Positions 14,346 through 29,100 are shown, counted from the stretch's first letter. The stretch is 64,000 bases of DNA from Epiperipatus broadwayi (GCA_028023455.1 JAQFVV010000018.1:7595274-7659273), one strand, 5' to 3'. A program made the numbers and translations. Notes: generated from the letters alone by a model not told the origin.

Positions 14346-14804
14346 TGGTGACCAACAAATATTTTCAATTCTATAGTGCAATTCTAAAGCATTTTTGAAA
14401 CTTTGCTAAAAATTTGTAAGCACACAAGTATGAATATTTACATATCATATGACTCAAACTCAGACAAACTGTATCGATTTATGTCTGGTAACAAAAATAA
14501 ATGTTTAATTGCAAAAATATTATATTAAAAAATAATGATATAATAATATAATTTAGAATAATAATTCTGATACTATAAAATTAAACACATTTCTCCCCAC
14601 AAAATATTACATTTAAAATAAATAATTATATAATACAACTATTAAGTATAATTTTCAATTTACAATACACTAATTTATTTAATTTTAAGTTATTACTTTA
14701 AAATTTAGCTTTTAACACTTACTTAAAAGACTTATTAATGTACTATTTTACTATGGCCAGTTTTTTCAACCATACAAAACTACACTATTTAGCTTTACTT
14801 GATT
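14346..14804 (+). repeat. V repeat, copy 2, uninterrupted
   Basis: 459 bp, nearly identical to the two joined pieces of copy 1 and not flanked by W. It serves as the empty site for the insertion at 8012-10123. That V occurs here without W argues against its being simply the interior of a W-LTR element. Confidence 0.85.
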
Positions 14805-15233
14805 ATTTTTAATATATTAGTATAGTTTTATGAATTTAATAATCTCCTTTTACTTTAACAAAGCTTTTTAAAAACATTGTCAACATTACACAGTAATCAT
14901 ACCAATTAAAATATATATTTCATTTAATTTTTTTTAGAAAATTGACTAAATAAATTCATTTAGACCTAAACAAAAGGATACAATATATATATACCCCCCA
15001 CACACACTTAGAAATTATGTCTCATAGGATTTGTTTATTAAATAAATGAAATACCTTCAATCCAAACCATAATACACTATTTTTTTAAGAAAAAAGATCA
15101 GACCATTTTCTCTCTTTCCCTCCTTTTCTTCTATAGAAGTTTGTCTGAAACACTTTGGCTTAAGAATATTGCATTCATTTAATAAATCAATTTGTATGAG
15201 ATATAATCTTGGAAGTATTACATATTATTAAAC

Positions 15234-15235
<2 letters not shown>

Positions 15236-15315
<80 letters not shown>
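15236..15315. repeat. (TA)n microsatellite
   Basis: Nearly pure TA dinucleotides at the outer edge of the fold-back cluster 15312-16715; the matching right edge (16692-16716) is also TA. Confidence 0.95.
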
Positions 15316-15318
<3 letters not shown>

Positions 15319-16715
15319 AATATATTGTCTATACTAAATTTAATGTAGCTAGACAGGACTTGAACTTAGAGTTTCAAGCTCTCTACAAATATTCACTGCA
15401 TCTTATACAACCAATACACATAACCACATATATTTGAAAAAGATAAATATCTCCAATATACATATTTTATATTGAATTAGCACTCATCTGTTGGTCCAGA
15501 TCACCATCTCCCACACATATATGTAATCATTTTTTCAGTTTATAATAAGATAATAAATCTTCAAAACTTTAATGGATAAGTTTTAATATTCTCCACCCTA
15601 CAACTCTTCGGTCATTCATATCATTGAAATTCTAAGGAAAGGAATGCTCAAAGCCCTTGTTAATGCCAATATTATTGTCATACTCATGTTGACTTTAAGT
15701 CACTCTGATCCCTTAAGTAGAAGACCTTAATATGTCAATTTAAATACATAGAAGAGGGATAGACAGAATACAGCTGAATATATAATATTTAAATACATGT
15801 ATATTGTCTATATAAAAATGTAATGGAATTAGACAGAACTTGAACTCAGACTTTTGAGCTCCCTACAGCTATCCACTGCATCTTATACAATCAATACACA
15901 TACCACACACATGTGAAAATATAAATGATCTCCAATATATGTATTTCATGCTGAACCAGCACTCACTAGTTGGTCCAGATCATCATCTCCCATACATATG
16001 TACAATCAGTGCTCAGCTTGTCTATTAAAGTTTGAAGATTTTCTATCTTAATATAAACTGAGCACTGATTGTATATGCATGGAAGATGGTAATCTTATCC
16101 AACTGATGAGTGTTGATTCAGCATGAAATATGTATATTGGAAATCATTTACTTTTTTTATATGTATGTAAGCATGTGTATCAGTTGTATAAGATGGAGTG
16201 AATAGCTGTAGGGAGCTTGAAAGTCTGAGTTCAAGTCCTGTCTAATTACATTAAATTTAGTATAGACAATATACATGTTTTAAATATTACATATTCAGAT
16301 TGTATTCTTCCCATCTCTCTTCTATGTATTTAAATGCATAGATTACAGTTCTATATGTGAGGAGCCAAAGTGACATAAAATCAACATGGGTATGACAATA
16401 ATATTGACATCAACAAAAGTTTTGAGTGTTTCATTCTCAGATTTTTAATGATGTGGATGGCTGAAAAGTTGTAAGGTTGAGAAGAAGTTTGAAGATTTGC
16501 TATCTTAATATAAACTGAGCACTGATTGTATATATGTGTGAGAGGTGGTCATCTGGACCCACAAATGAGTGCTGGTTCAGCACAAAATAAGAGTATTGAG
16601 ATTATTTATCTTTTTTGCATGTATGTATCAGTTATATAATATGAAGTGAATAGCTGTAAGAAGTTTGAAAAGCTGAGTTCAAGTCCTGTTTAATATATAT
16701 ATATATATATATATA
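15312..16715. mobile_element. Fold-back element family A, nested pair
   Basis: The outer arms (about 15345-15770 and 16320-16700) are inverted copies of each other. Between them lies an inner shorter palindrome of the same family (about 15790-16310), centred near 16030 on GATTTTCTATCTTAATATAA. Arm landmarks are GACAGGACTTGAACTTAGA at the outer edge and TCAACATGGG/CTCATGTTGA inside. The ends run into TA microsatellites. No coding frame belongs to it; the frame at 16730 begins beyond the arm. Confidence 0.75.
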
Positions 16716-17521
16716 TTCAGGTCATAAAATTGATTTTTCTAGTACCAGAATTATATCCAGATGTGATAATCTCTACCAGTGCAAAATTAGAGAAGCCATT
16801 GAGATACTTAAAAGGCCAGATTGTATCAATAAGTGAGATGATAGATGCAAAATTCTTCCTATTTGGAAAGATTTTGTTAAAAATCATTCTTAATTTAAAA
16901 TTTTTGCTATTGGTGGAACTTCAACATTTTCTTTCAAATCAGTGATTGTAGCGTAGCACTTCTACAACCATCTTTCTACCTTTTATCACCCAGTGGGTGA
17001 CTTGTGTGATCAAGTCAAAATGTTGGTATATCAATATTTAAATTTTTTAACATGGAAGAACTCCCAAAATATAATTCTGAAAAAGTCTTATAAATCTAGA
17101 ATGACAAAATAATTTATAATTCTAAAATTTTATTATAGATAATGCTTGAAGTACTAACATTTAGTATATAAACTCTAGTTAAAATAAAACTACTTTTGCA
17201 CCATATATAATTACTCCTATATATTTAAAAAACCAAAGTTTCTAGTCAGCAACAAAACTCATAGTGGAAAATATGCCAAAGTAATATCTGTTTTATATTG
17301 TTTAACAAACTAAGTTTAAACTATATTAGCAAAGTTTCTCTCATATTTTTTTAGCTAATCTAATGAGCATATATCATATACACAACCATACACATGCTCA
17401 CACAGGTGTTTTGTTTTCATCATTTTTATATTATTTATGTATAAATAAACTTTTTTTCTAACAGACATTAAAAATGAAATCATGAAACATATAAAATAGA
17501 ATCAATTCACTTTACTTTGTG

Positions 17522-17590
17522 TGATTGAGCATAGTGGTAGAATAATAGACTTGAGAGTATGGGGTCCTGAATTAAAGATCAATTTAACAA
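17522..17590 (+). pseudogene. tRNA-like (SINE head) fragment
   Basis: TTGAGCATAGTGGTAGAATA resembles a tRNA A box (AGCTCAGTGGTAGAGC). GGGGTCCTGAATTAAAGATC 40 bases later resembles a decayed B box. The parent tRNA is uncertain, and no tail was identified. Confidence 0.4.
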
Positions 17591-18384
17591 TTTAGTAGCC
17601 CAAATTTCAGGTAAGATTTCACATAAAAATCATATTAATAAATGTCAAGAACCAAATACATCTGAAATTCAGGCAGGAATAAGGATATGGTTAATAAATT
17701 GTTGTTTTAAAGGTTGGGTATTTAAATTCATTGCATTTTCAACAGGTGATGAAGAATTATGTGCTTTTGAAGCTGTATTTTTATAGTTCTTGTTTCATTT
17801 TCATGTCTTAATTAATTTTCATGTAAATATTTTATTGGTATTGTAACTGAGCATAAATGATTTTAATAACAAGAATCTAACTGTAATCATTTGATAGGTA
17901 AAATGTTTATTTTAAAAAGTCCTTTGTATGGTTTTAATAGTTATTACTAGATTAAGATTTTAATTCTAAGCAAAGTGCCTAGATGCCAACAGCCACATTA
18001 GTGATTGAAATAAAAAAAACAATTAGTGGAGAAGAGAATAAATTCAAGGTCTATTGAAAAGAAAGAGTACTTCTGCATTAGAGAAATATAGGCTTTGGCT
18101 GATATCATAAAACAGAAAAAAAGTTTATATTTAATTTGTTTATTTTATTTATTTGTCTGAAAAATTATAAAATAATTATTTTAATGAATATTTTATATTT
18201 ACATTTAGTTTTTATTTGAATATATTTACTTTTTTAAACAGAAATTAGTCAAATAAATTTTAGGAAATGAGAAAACATCTTCTATAAGTAAGTAACTTAA
18301 TTACTTTTTTTTTTCACAAATAATTTTTTTTTTTAATATTTGATAACTTAATGAAATTTAACTTAAATATATAGATTTTATGTA

Positions 18385-18436
18385 TAATATAGCTGCTTGG
18401 AAGGCAGCTATGCTAAACATTAGGCCACGAATGCTT
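18385..18436 (-). pseudogene. tRNA-Gly(UCC)-derived fragment
   Basis: The minus strand reads GCATTCGTGGCCTAATG then TTAGCATAGCTGCCTTCCAA and GCAGCTAT, the 5' two thirds of tRNA-Gly with anticodon UCC and a fully paired anticodon stem. The T-arm is absent. It is related to 33408-33490, so a tRNA-Gly-headed SINE family is likely. Confidence 0.65.
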
Positions 18437-18710
18437 GTTCTTTAACCTAAAGACTGACAAAGTCATTGTTTTGACTATTTATTGGTTTATTTTTATTTTT
18501 TATATTTTTTATTTGCTAAGTTTATATTTTAATTTTCAGATTTTTTCTTTTTGAATTTAAATTTGTTAAGGAAATTTGTAAAAACCATAATAGTAAAATA
18601 AAAAATCAAATAAGGTAAAGCACTGTATTTACAAAAAAAAAATCAATTTTTGTTATATTGTTATACATCATACTGATACTGTGCAATGGGATGGATTTGA
18701 AAGCTAATGA

Positions 18711-18745
18711 TTATTGGATCAAAGCCAATGGCTTTGATCCAATAA
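18711..18745. repeat. 35-bp perfect palindrome
   Basis: TTATTGGATCAAAGCCA and its exact inverted partner are separated by one A. No U-tract context or gene end is attached to it. Function unknown. Confidence 0.85.
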
Positions 18746-19184
18746 GAAAGTACCAACATAATTGTTTAATTTACTTTTAAGTTAGATTATTGTGAAAACT
18801 GTAAATACAATTATAACTTTTATTTTACTAAAAATATAATAATTGTACACTTATTATGTATGATAAAAGAGTGCCTTAAAAAGTTAATGTTGTTAAAAGA
18901 ATAATGCAACATTAAAGCAAATAATATGAATAATTTCTTATTTATATATAGAAATATAACCATTATTGTGCTATGAATAATAAGGTTAGAGAATTAGCAT
19001 AAATGATGAAAATGGAAATTTTCAAAGCCAGTGTCTGTTGTTAAGGTTTACATTTTCACTTTTCAATAATTGATGGAAGTAGTAGTTTGATGATCATAGA
19101 TTTTGACATCTTTTCATATTTCTCTTTTAAGATGGCACTTTGTTATATATTTATATATATGAAAATACCTGTTATATTTTTCAT

Positions 19185-19870
19185 ATTAGAAAATTACTAT
19201 CAGATGTTAATAGACAGTAATCAATAAAAATTAGTAAACTGTAAATGTCCCCAGCATAATACATAGATTTTTATTTTTTTAACAGATGGAAATGTTTGAA
19301 TTTTATAATATGTGGAAGTATCTATTTGAATTTTCATATAATAAAAATCAGTATCAGATGTTAATAGGCAATAAAATTGTAGCCACTTTCTGCATTCAAA
19401 ATTGTAAGCTTTTGTATGCAATCTCTTGTTACATACAGAGACTACAGCACTGCAGTATTTATTTATGGCATAAAGAAAAGAAAATTACAACCTTTACAAT
19501 TCCTTATAAGTATTGTGTCAGTCAAATGATATAAATATATAATTTTTTAACAGGTGGGAATGTTTGAATTTTATATGTTAAAAATTATAAATTTATATCA
19601 TCTGACTTAACAGTGAAATAATCTATTATTTATAAGGAATTGTGAAAGATTGAAAACTTCTTACCTTAAGTTGTAAATAAATATTGTAGCTCTCTAGTCC
19701 CTTTCTTTCTCTCTCTATATACTTATCAAGAGATTGTATATAAAAGTCTATACTTTTGAATGCAGGAAGCGTCAACAGTTTGCTATTTTCATTAATTACT
19801 AACTATTAACGTTTGACAATAATGAAAAATTAAACAGATATTTTCACATATTATAAAATTCAAATCCGTT
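19185..19870. repeat. Imperfect inverted repeat, third fold-back type
   Basis: ATCAGATGTTAATAGACAG on the left faces CTAACTATTAACGTTTGAC on the right, and ACAATTCCTTATAAGT faces TTATAAGGAATTGT. A related half-element lies at 56690-56760. The open frames on both strands here follow from the inverted arrangement and are not called. Confidence 0.45.
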
Positions 19871-19940
19871 AGCATAATTTAAAATTTATATATAATTAAA
19901 ATAAAAAATATAATTTAAAAAATAATTAATAATTACTTAC

Positions 19941-20116
19941 ATCAAGTGGTAAAGGTGGATTTTGCTGCATATTTTTGGGAATAGAAAACATCAGTGTAAA
20001 TTTGTTGTTGCAGCTATCGAAAGATCTTTCATCAGATTCATTTTGATTTATCTTCACAGTGATTAAAGACACAGTAGGAATAGTTTGAGTAAATTTTTGA
20101 TAAAAGGAATTTTTTC
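19941..20116 (-). CDS. SOUL gene exon 4 (central SOUL domain)
   Basis: The exon is 176 nt with acceptor TTACAG-type sequence and donor GTAAGT. It encodes residues 94-152 and ends in phase 0 after PPLPLD. The IPKNMQQNPPLPLD stretch corresponds to the family's IPxxxQxxPPxPxD segment, which normally precedes the last two beta strands. The expected next exon (family pattern V-[FY]-[IL]...M-x-V-[YF]-V, then NEVW near the C-terminus) was not recognised anywhere in 1-19940. Confidence 0.85.
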
Positions 20117-23100
20117 CTGTAAACATTAGTATGTATACATATAATTTAAACAATACAACAGTTAAGATAAATTATAGAGCTTATAATATTATATTGTCAC
20201 AAATTATTAAAGTTATTTAATAAATTAAAGATTTCCGGAACAATCACGTCCCAATACTTACTAAAGCAAATTACAAACTGATTCTAAAGAACCATTTTAA
20301 GATAAACTTATATATCCGTATTCCGATTGAATGTTCAGTGAAGTATTTATATTCTTAAATACTAAAAATTATTAGTAATAAATTAAAGCTATAGCAAATC
20401 TTCAATGTGTATTTTTATAATACTTTATATTTTCCATATTAATGAAAAAATTGAACCAATTTTTACAGGCCATATATTTTGGAATCAATCATTTTATTCA
20501 ATCTGCCATGAAAAAAAGATTGATCTTACATCAAATATAGCATTTTTTAAATTTAAATACCATTATTACTAGAATGGTCTTTGCTAAATAAGTTGTTAGT
20601 TGGTGATAGTAATATTATCATTAACCACCCAACACCAATATGATATTCCTTAACTTGCTTATTTATAGGAGTATGTTTTATATAGGAATACATACATATA
20701 TAGGTATACTGATAGAGCATATTATTGATAGATGTAGGATTACCTGTGAAAAATCAATAAACAGAATCTGATAAAAGCAAATATATTACTTGTAGAATAC
20801 AATAGCTTAAATATCCAAAAACTATTTTTGCTATAAGCCATATTTTTGTCTACTGTATTCTTTCTCTCATTTTTTTTGCATTACTATCTTTACATCTCAT
20901 TTGCACTACCTGCGAAAATGGTATTGATGTGTTTGTTGATTCATTTTTTTAATTACACAGAGAATTTTGATTCTAATATTTGTTTTAGTTATTTGTATCC
21001 TAATAGTTATGAAAATGTAAGAAATAAAATTCTCAGTGTTAAAGAATAGTGATGAAGATAATCTTAGCAGATTGAAAGTTTTTAGTTGTGATCTTGTAGA
21101 AATTCATATAAATCAATAATGCTTAGTTTGGATTATAAATATAGCAGGAATTTAGTTGTTAAATAATCATATTCTTAAGAAATTATATTTTGAAATATTC
21201 TGCTTATTTGCAACGATATAGAAAAAAATTATGGAAACATTTGACTAATCAAAGGTTGATTTATATATTAGAATATTTGAAATAAGGCTGAAAAAATAGA
21301 AGATAATTGTAGTGATCAATGTAAATATTTTAAATTTTTTTAATGTAAGTACATGGAATATGCTATATTTGTTCTTCTGGCTAAAACTGAAAAGTTAATC
21401 AAATTTTGTGATTGATATAGTTCTAATATTTGAAATATATATATATATAGATAAAAAAGAAAAACAAGTTTTATATAAGTAAAACCTGCTATCGCTTGTA
21501 TTAATGATCAATAGATGGAGCTTAACCAAGACCTCCAAACAAGCGTATTCTGTTTACATAAACGTCAGAGTCAATATTCACTGTCTCTTTCATTTTGCTC
21601 CACCCTCAGATCAGCTGATTTCAAGCTGATTTGCTCTCATCAGTGAGGGATAGGAGTTATAAAACTAGACCTAAACACTAACTCCAAGCGTTTATGCAAA
21701 ACATTTCTATCAGTTTGCAAGCATGAATTTTTTAGACACGTTAATGTCTTCAAACTCAGCCTATCAAACCAGATAGCTATATGGGTCTGATATCAGTTCA
21801 GTTTCTCCACATAGTAAAAGTTTCTGCAATCTATATCATTGCAAGAAAACTTTAAAGGTACATTTATGAAAAAGAAAAACAAGTTTTATATACGTGAAAT
21901 CTGCTTTTGCTTGTATTAATGATCAATAGATGGAGCTTTACCAAGACCTCCAAACAAGCGTATTCTGTTTACATAAACGTCTGAGTCAATATTCACTGTC
22001 TCTTATATATATAGAGAGAGAGACTAATTTTATATATTTTATTCTAAATATTTCAATAAATTTGCTAATAATATTAAAAATCAGAGCATAAAAAAGCTTT
22101 TATTTATTGTTGGATGATGTCATTACATCATTGAACATCAATTGTTATTTTTAAAATCTTTTTTGAAAACTTTAACGCACATATTTAATTAAGTATTATT
22201 AGATCTATGAACTCATCTCATGTCAGGCTACTGAATTTTTGTACAACAAGCATGAAAAAAGGCAACAATGTATGACGTTTATAAGAGCAAATTCTTGGCA
22301 TATCATAGATTTATAAAGCCCAAATTTAGTATAATAATGGCATTAAAAAAATTATCTCAAAAATATTGCTAGGAAATTTGATTTTTTAAAAGCGACTGCT
22401 ACTCATATCAAGTGTGAGCAGCTGTTAATCACTAAAATATCTAATTTATATTTTCAAGGAAAACATATAAACAAGGTAGGAAATGGAATAATATTTCTGT
22501 AATGTAATTTTCACTATACCACTCTTATATAAGTTAGGAACTAGTTTCTATCTGCTTTTAAAACCTTGTGAAGAGATATAATCATATACATATGACTAAA
22601 GATAGATGAAAATGATTCATGATTCCCAGGCTTGACACAAATAATTTAATGAAAGTATATTAAATAAGCATTCATTTATAGTTAAAATCCACAAAGCGCA
22701 TGTGCATTAACTTAATGGCTGATTATTACTATTGAAAGTATAATAATTTTTATTAATCATTCATTAGATTAGAAATTATTCAATATGGAACAATATTTTT
22801 GTAATGTAACTTTTACTACACCACTCTCACTGTAAGATAAGGACTGGTTTATATCCATTTTTAATATCTTGTGGAGGAATCCTTTAAAAGGTGTGCTGTA
22901 AATAAGTTTACTATAAGCTCGTTTCTGATTTTTTTTGTCTTAGTGTATTACTTGTGACTATTTGTGACTTGATTAATAGAGAGAAAAAACCCATGACATT
23001 CTTTACCTGACTAATTAATGAAATCAATGTAAATATTTGTAATCAAACAAAAATTTAAAAGCAATAAGTAATAAAAAAAATAAAAATTACTAATTAGTAC

Positions 23101-26100
23101 ATTGAAGTTGTAAACTAATTACATTCATTTCCTGATTAAAGTTGCACGAGATATTTTATCCTGTAAACAAAACATAGATCTAAAAATCGATGTTTGACAT
23201 TCTTTTATATAATAATTATTATAAAAAAAGAATTATAATCAGTCGAATAGATTAAACGATGTAATTATATATAAGGCTCCATTCTATGACATAATACATC
23301 ATTTCTGTCATTTAGATTTAGACAAAAATACCTCTAACTTGATTAGATTAATTAAAAAGATCTTTATAAACCTAACTATAAAAAAGCAATGTATCCTAAT
23401 GGGATGTCCAGAAAAGTTATAAAATATAGTTGTAGTGCACTAACTTGAAATCTGTCTGAATTATTTAGGAATATATGGTGTATCAACTGATTATAAAGGT
23501 AACTCTTAATGTAATAAAAAAAGACAAAAAAAAAAACTATAGAAATAATCAAAAGTACCTGCAATAGTTTTATTGAAAAGACTATTTATAATCAAAAATA
23601 AGTAGTCACTAGAAACTCAGTATCTTAGAAGAATCAATAATTCCTGTAGCTGTAATGTGTGTATAAAAAAGGCAGAAAAAAGCATCATTCCAATACATGT
23701 TATTCATTTATTGTTTTTATGGTATTGGTTAACGTATTTGATTTAGTTAATCAAGAATATTTGTGATAATGTTTACAAAATAGTCAATAATTGTTGGAAT
23801 TTGGTTTATATTATAGAACTTTCTTATAAGATGTAGGATGAAAGGAATCATTATTGCTGGTTACAAAAAATATGAGGTATTTGAATTGAAAAATTGCTTT
23901 AAAAGAAATATATAATAGCTTCATTTTTAACATTCAAAACATTGTCTTTGAAACAACTTATAAGTAGCTTCATGAAGTAATCAATAAGATAGAATATATG
24001 TATTTTATAGTAAATTTTGATTGCATCGATTAAAAGCAAAAGTTAGATCATTGCAATTTTACAAAATGATTTATAGAATGTTTTTAATTTCAGCCTATGA
24101 AGAATTTGATTTATTTATTGATGTTTAAAATACTTTTAGTAGGTGGTGGAAGAATCATTTTCAGAAAGGTTTGATTTAAATTGTTACCAGTTAGAGAATG
24201 TGGACCTCTTGATAATTCCAGGAAGAAAAATGGATTTGAACTTAAAAATCCATCTCAATCTTCACTATGTTCTTACTGCTCTTAATACATTATGAAAGGT
24301 ATTTCAGATTGGTGTTATATGCTTATTTCAAGTATATTGTTATATATAGGGCTATTATTCTGTAAAAATTTTGTATAGAAATAAAACATGGATCTTCTTT
24401 TAATCTAATATAAAGACATTGAAAATATTATTTTAAAATGTTTTAGTATTCTAAAAATAGGAGGTGATATTGTGTTTACAATCTTTATTCTATTGACGTC
24501 ATGGAGCAGATAATGAGTAACAAATTTTTTTAAAATTTATTTCATAATGAGTTTGAGCGTAGTTTTCTTGAAATAGACAACTTTGTTTATATTGTAAAGA
24601 TTATCTCAAATGGTTTTATGGAGATGCAATATTTTATGCTTTTATTTGGGAAATACACGGAATAGAACTCAATAAAACTACAATTAAATGAAGTAGTTTA
24701 TTTTCCTTTTAGTCAAATACCTTTATAAGATATTACTAAAAGATCTCAAATAATTGATTAAAGGACCAGTGCCTGATATTATATGAACGAATTATTCCTC
24801 GATTTATTTTATAATCATTGCAAAACATACTTTCCAGATGTTTTGTTCTGTTTTCTGTCGTTCTACTTTCAAAGATTAAGATAATCATATTATGTATTAT
24901 TAATTAATTGCTCATGTATATACGACGCAAATTTACACAGTAAAAACATTCTATTTTTATTACCTATCTCTCCCCCCTCTCAAAACAACAACAACAACAA
25001 CAACAAAAAAAAACAACAACAACAACAACAAAAAAAAAACAACCAACAAACAAAATATTAATTTCTACAATAATTTTTTTTTTTACTTTTTGTTTTGTAC
25101 AAAATAATGAAACTGACAAAGAATTTGATATGATATAATAATCAATAATTCTTTGCTAAATGACTTTGTTCTCCATTCCTAATTCATTACATTAAGACTA
25201 GGAATATTTTATTCATTTGTAGACAAACAAATAAAAATTACAGTTTTTTGAATAGAACAGAATAAGTTTTCTATTTTAAATTGATATGAAGATAGACATA
25301 AATGTAATGAAGTGAATATTAGTTGAATAACATAAAAGTTAGCGATTACTTTAAGCATTTAAAAATACTAGTTACTTTCTATGAAGTCTCAGAATAGTAG
25401 TATTTAAAGTGAATTAAAGCATAAACCGATAAGTCAAATGAGGCAAGATATAGCATTAATAAAATTTATCAAAATAAATTCCTAGGGAAAAAATTGACTT
25501 TGAAATTAAATATGATGTACATTGGATTTTGAAATACAACAAAAGTCACAGTAAAGACAATATAGAAGTACATGTAATTTATAAGTGTAATAGTGATATT
25601 ATTATTCTGGCAGATTTTAAAATATCTGACCTACCTGATAAAATTCGAATAAGATAAATTCTGTTCCTGTAAAACCAGAAAACAGGATATTAGAAAGATT
25701 TTATTTAATCATACTTTATAATAAATAGATTATCAAAGATAAAATAATTTATGAAATGTAATATCATTTAATAGAAAGTTCTGCATAATTTAAATTCTAC
25801 CGTATGTGACCAAAACTTACAATAATTCAAAAAATTGGAGATCTAGTAAGTATAAATTTGATGCTTATATCAATGCTTAACATTTTAAAAATATGTATAT
25901 TCCATAGGATAGATTGCAGTTTAAGGAACAATCAATGAGAAAATTGGTTTTGTTTATTGCATTTTAGTAACTAAGAAGCAATAGATTTAATTCATCAACT
26001 TAGGCAAAATATTTTTTAGTAAATATAATTTTTTCTGTCTTATTTGTACCGAATAGTTATATTAATACATTGACTTACACTGTATAAATTGTGTTGTCAA

Positions 26101-29100
26101 ATAAAATAAGATCATTGAAAATTATTGGTAACTTTAAAATTAAAAAAAAAAAGATAACAGATACTACCTTCCTGTCTCAAAAAATTGTCATACTTAGTTC
26201 ATTTATGTTATTGATGAATTTATAAGGCAACCACATGATGCATTTTGAGCAATGGATGAAGATTCTTTGAGTTAAATTTTTTTTAAATGAACCAATTTTC
26301 TCTTAATTTTTTTATATAAGTTGAGCATAAAAGAATGCCAAAAAGATTTTTTAAAAATTTTAAAAAATGGGATGAGGATTTATTCATTAAAATGAAATAT
26401 TCAGTTATATTATAATCATGGAAGATTGGTGAACCACTTTTTTAGACTAATGAAGATACATTTTATTTCTAAAAATAATGCTAGATTAATCGATTGAATT
26501 AAAAAAAGTTCATACGTGAGTAATGTAGAGAAAAGATAAGAAAAGGAATTCTTATATAACATCTTTTATCATTATGAAGGAAGGAAGATGAATAAAAGTT
26601 TTGCTTGAAACTTTTTCAATAGTCTAATAAACAATAAGTTATATTAAGTTTTTAGGCACTAAATCTAGAACTTGCTTTTCAACATAGTGCTGACTCATAT
26701 TGTCAAAACTTTTTAGACTTAAATCTAAGTTGTAATTACATCAAAATTATATAAGTCCATGACAAATTAAATGGCCTTACGTAAGATAAAACGAATAGAT
26801 TAAAATTTAGAGTTAAAGAGAAAATTTACTTTTTTAAAATGAGATTTCACAAAAGATTATTGTGAGTAATCTTAATGATAACTATGTATAAATTACTAAA
26901 AAATATTTTTTTTATTTCTGTTGCACTGAAAAAGTTTTCAAAATATTAAGAGATATTTGTAAATAGATGATGGAATGTTTAGTTAAAGCAAATATTAATG
27001 ATTGACTAGATGTTGCTACAGGTTATCTATTTTGATAGAACTTTGATGATTTAGAAAATTGGTGTATGGACATGGTATATATTTGAGATCTTGTTATAAA
27101 TTGCTAGTAAATATAAAACTTTGATAATTATATTTGATGAAATAAAGTATGAAAATGCAATGTATCAACATAGAATACTAAACATAGTTTATGCATAACT
27201 GTTAAAAAATTTCTCAGTATTAACTTATTAATAGGTTTTAATAAGAAAAGTAGACAATGTTTTGTTGGACTGATTACCAAAATTACTTAAAAGCAAGTAG
27301 ATTCTGTTAAGTGAAATGAATTGAAGATTGCATCCCAAATAAATATTATACACATATGTTGAAAAGCATTGAAAGATGCTTATCTTTAAAAATTTTGATA
27401 TATTTGAGGTGTTCTGCATTTTAAAAGAGAAAGTAATCAAAGAATATGATTATATTATCAGCACTATTTTCAGAGTATACAATACATTCATATTGTAATT
27501 TATAATAAAGAGAGCATGAAAACAATATTGTTGTGGAAAATAGTTAAAGAACTATGACTGAGCTAATAACAATTAACAATCAAACAGAAAGTGTAGTTAC
27601 ATATAATTGTTGACCAATTATTTTAATATCTGAACATGTATGTGCAAATGCAGTTTTGCTTTGAAAAATACATATTCTTACTGAAAGATGAATGAATTAA
27701 TGTCACAAGAATAGCAGATTAACAATGCGAATGGTATTTTGAAAAATGTAAAATATACGATTGGATTATTATAGAAAACACCAACTAAAATGATTGTTAT
27801 ACATTAATGATATAAAAATCTGAATTTCTTTTAGATTGTGAATAATATTAAGAAAGCTTGGGCTGATAACGTTTAGATAGGTAGGTAGGTGAGTAGGTAA
27901 GTAGATAGATAGATATAAAGATAGCTAGATATAAAGAAAAATATATAATAATTCAGAAAATAATAATATAATATATAATAAGTACAAATATAATATATAT
28001 ATATAATAAGTACAAATATAATATATATATATAATAACCAAAGGAAGCAATTAAATCAGTAGAAAAAAGTTATATGAATGGGTAGCTAGATAGAATGATA
28101 CATAGATAAAATAAATAAATAAATTGACAAAGTAATTTTTGATATTTGTGTTTACTACAGTTAATTGGCTTACCATCCCTATATTGTAGTAACTTTATTT
28201 GTCCATCCGCCATCGCAGTGTTGTATTGACAGCTTGATGACTTTACAGAAACAAATTTGACAGGCTCATATTCCCGCTGCTCAAAGTTTAGATGAAAATC
28301 GACATACTTCAGTGTACGAAATTCTGGACATTCAATGCCTATAACAAGTACTTATAAGAATTTTATGTGAAAAAAACAACAACTTTTAACTACTTTTAAC
28401 AGATATAGGCACTACTAAATAAAGGCAAATAAAAATTACCATTAAAGATATCTGATTTTAGAGGCATAACATGAATAATATAATAAACATTATTTCAACC
28501 AAAGAAACCATGCACCTTTATAAATATGATTCTCAAGTTGAACTTTGTGATAAGTGACAAATGATAAACATCTGCCAGATAGTAGAATATTCCAAGATTA
28601 AAATAATTGGTTTACATTGAAAGACACATTGAATATTTCAGTAGAGAATTTTATTTTCTATTAACTAAACCACAAATCTACATAGAATGAATAAGGCAGA
28701 TTCCAACTATAATGTAGAATTTTAAAAGCACCCTCTAATAAACATATGGATTACATAAGTCTATGTAAATTGGGGCACATAGCTTTATCTAAAACAAATA
28801 GTAAATTATGTCATTAATGGTAAAAAGGTATTTTTATAAATAAAATTGCAAACAATTTAAATATATAATAATTAAATTATATAATTTACCTATTAGTTGA
28901 TAAATGAGTATAAACAATAACGGCATTTATTTAAATAAATGAATATTTAAATGGTTGTCTTTATACATGTAGTACCTCTACTTATGCTTTCTATTCCATT
29001 CTGGAAAACTGCTTCCAAACCTTTCTTTAATAGCGTTTAGTGATGCAAATTGACTTTTTTTTTAATAATTCATTTTGAGCAATACATATAGGATTTTTAT

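Larger units (their letters stand above)
1..19940 (-). other. Region downstream of SOUL exon 4 (intron 4 and/or 3' flank)
   Basis: A donor at 19939-19940 means that intron 4 starts here and runs toward position 1. The nested block 4753-14804 and a fold-back cluster at 15310-16715 are listed separately. In 1-2320, 2400-4750, 12020-14340, 14810-15230 and 16950-17500 I see only AT-rich sequence. No terminal SOUL exon or polyadenylation context could be recognised. Confidence 0.5.
20117..28173 (-). other. SOUL gene intron 3 (8.1 kb)
   Basis: The intron joins exon 3 to exon 4 in phase 1. It holds the 136-bp direct repeats at 21454-22004, a diverged tandem pair near 22440-22580 and 22770-22880, a trace of a LINE near 23715-24400, a CAA repeat at 24985-25045 and GTAG/GATA microsatellites at 27875-27940. 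The stretches 20160-21440, 22900-23700 and 25100-27860 show nothing I can support. Confidence 0.75.

Noticed and set aside
16730-16945. 71-codon plus-strand frame beside the fold-back cluster
   Set aside because: No recognisable domain, no splice or codon support, and the upstream sequence is a TA microsatellite.
19221-19534. Opposed open frames on both strands
   Set aside because: The region is an AT-rich inverted repeat, and neither frame has coding features.
27872-28040. Regular short repeats considered as a CRISPR-like array
   Set aside because: They are simple microsatellite units without unique spacers, in a eukaryotic intron.
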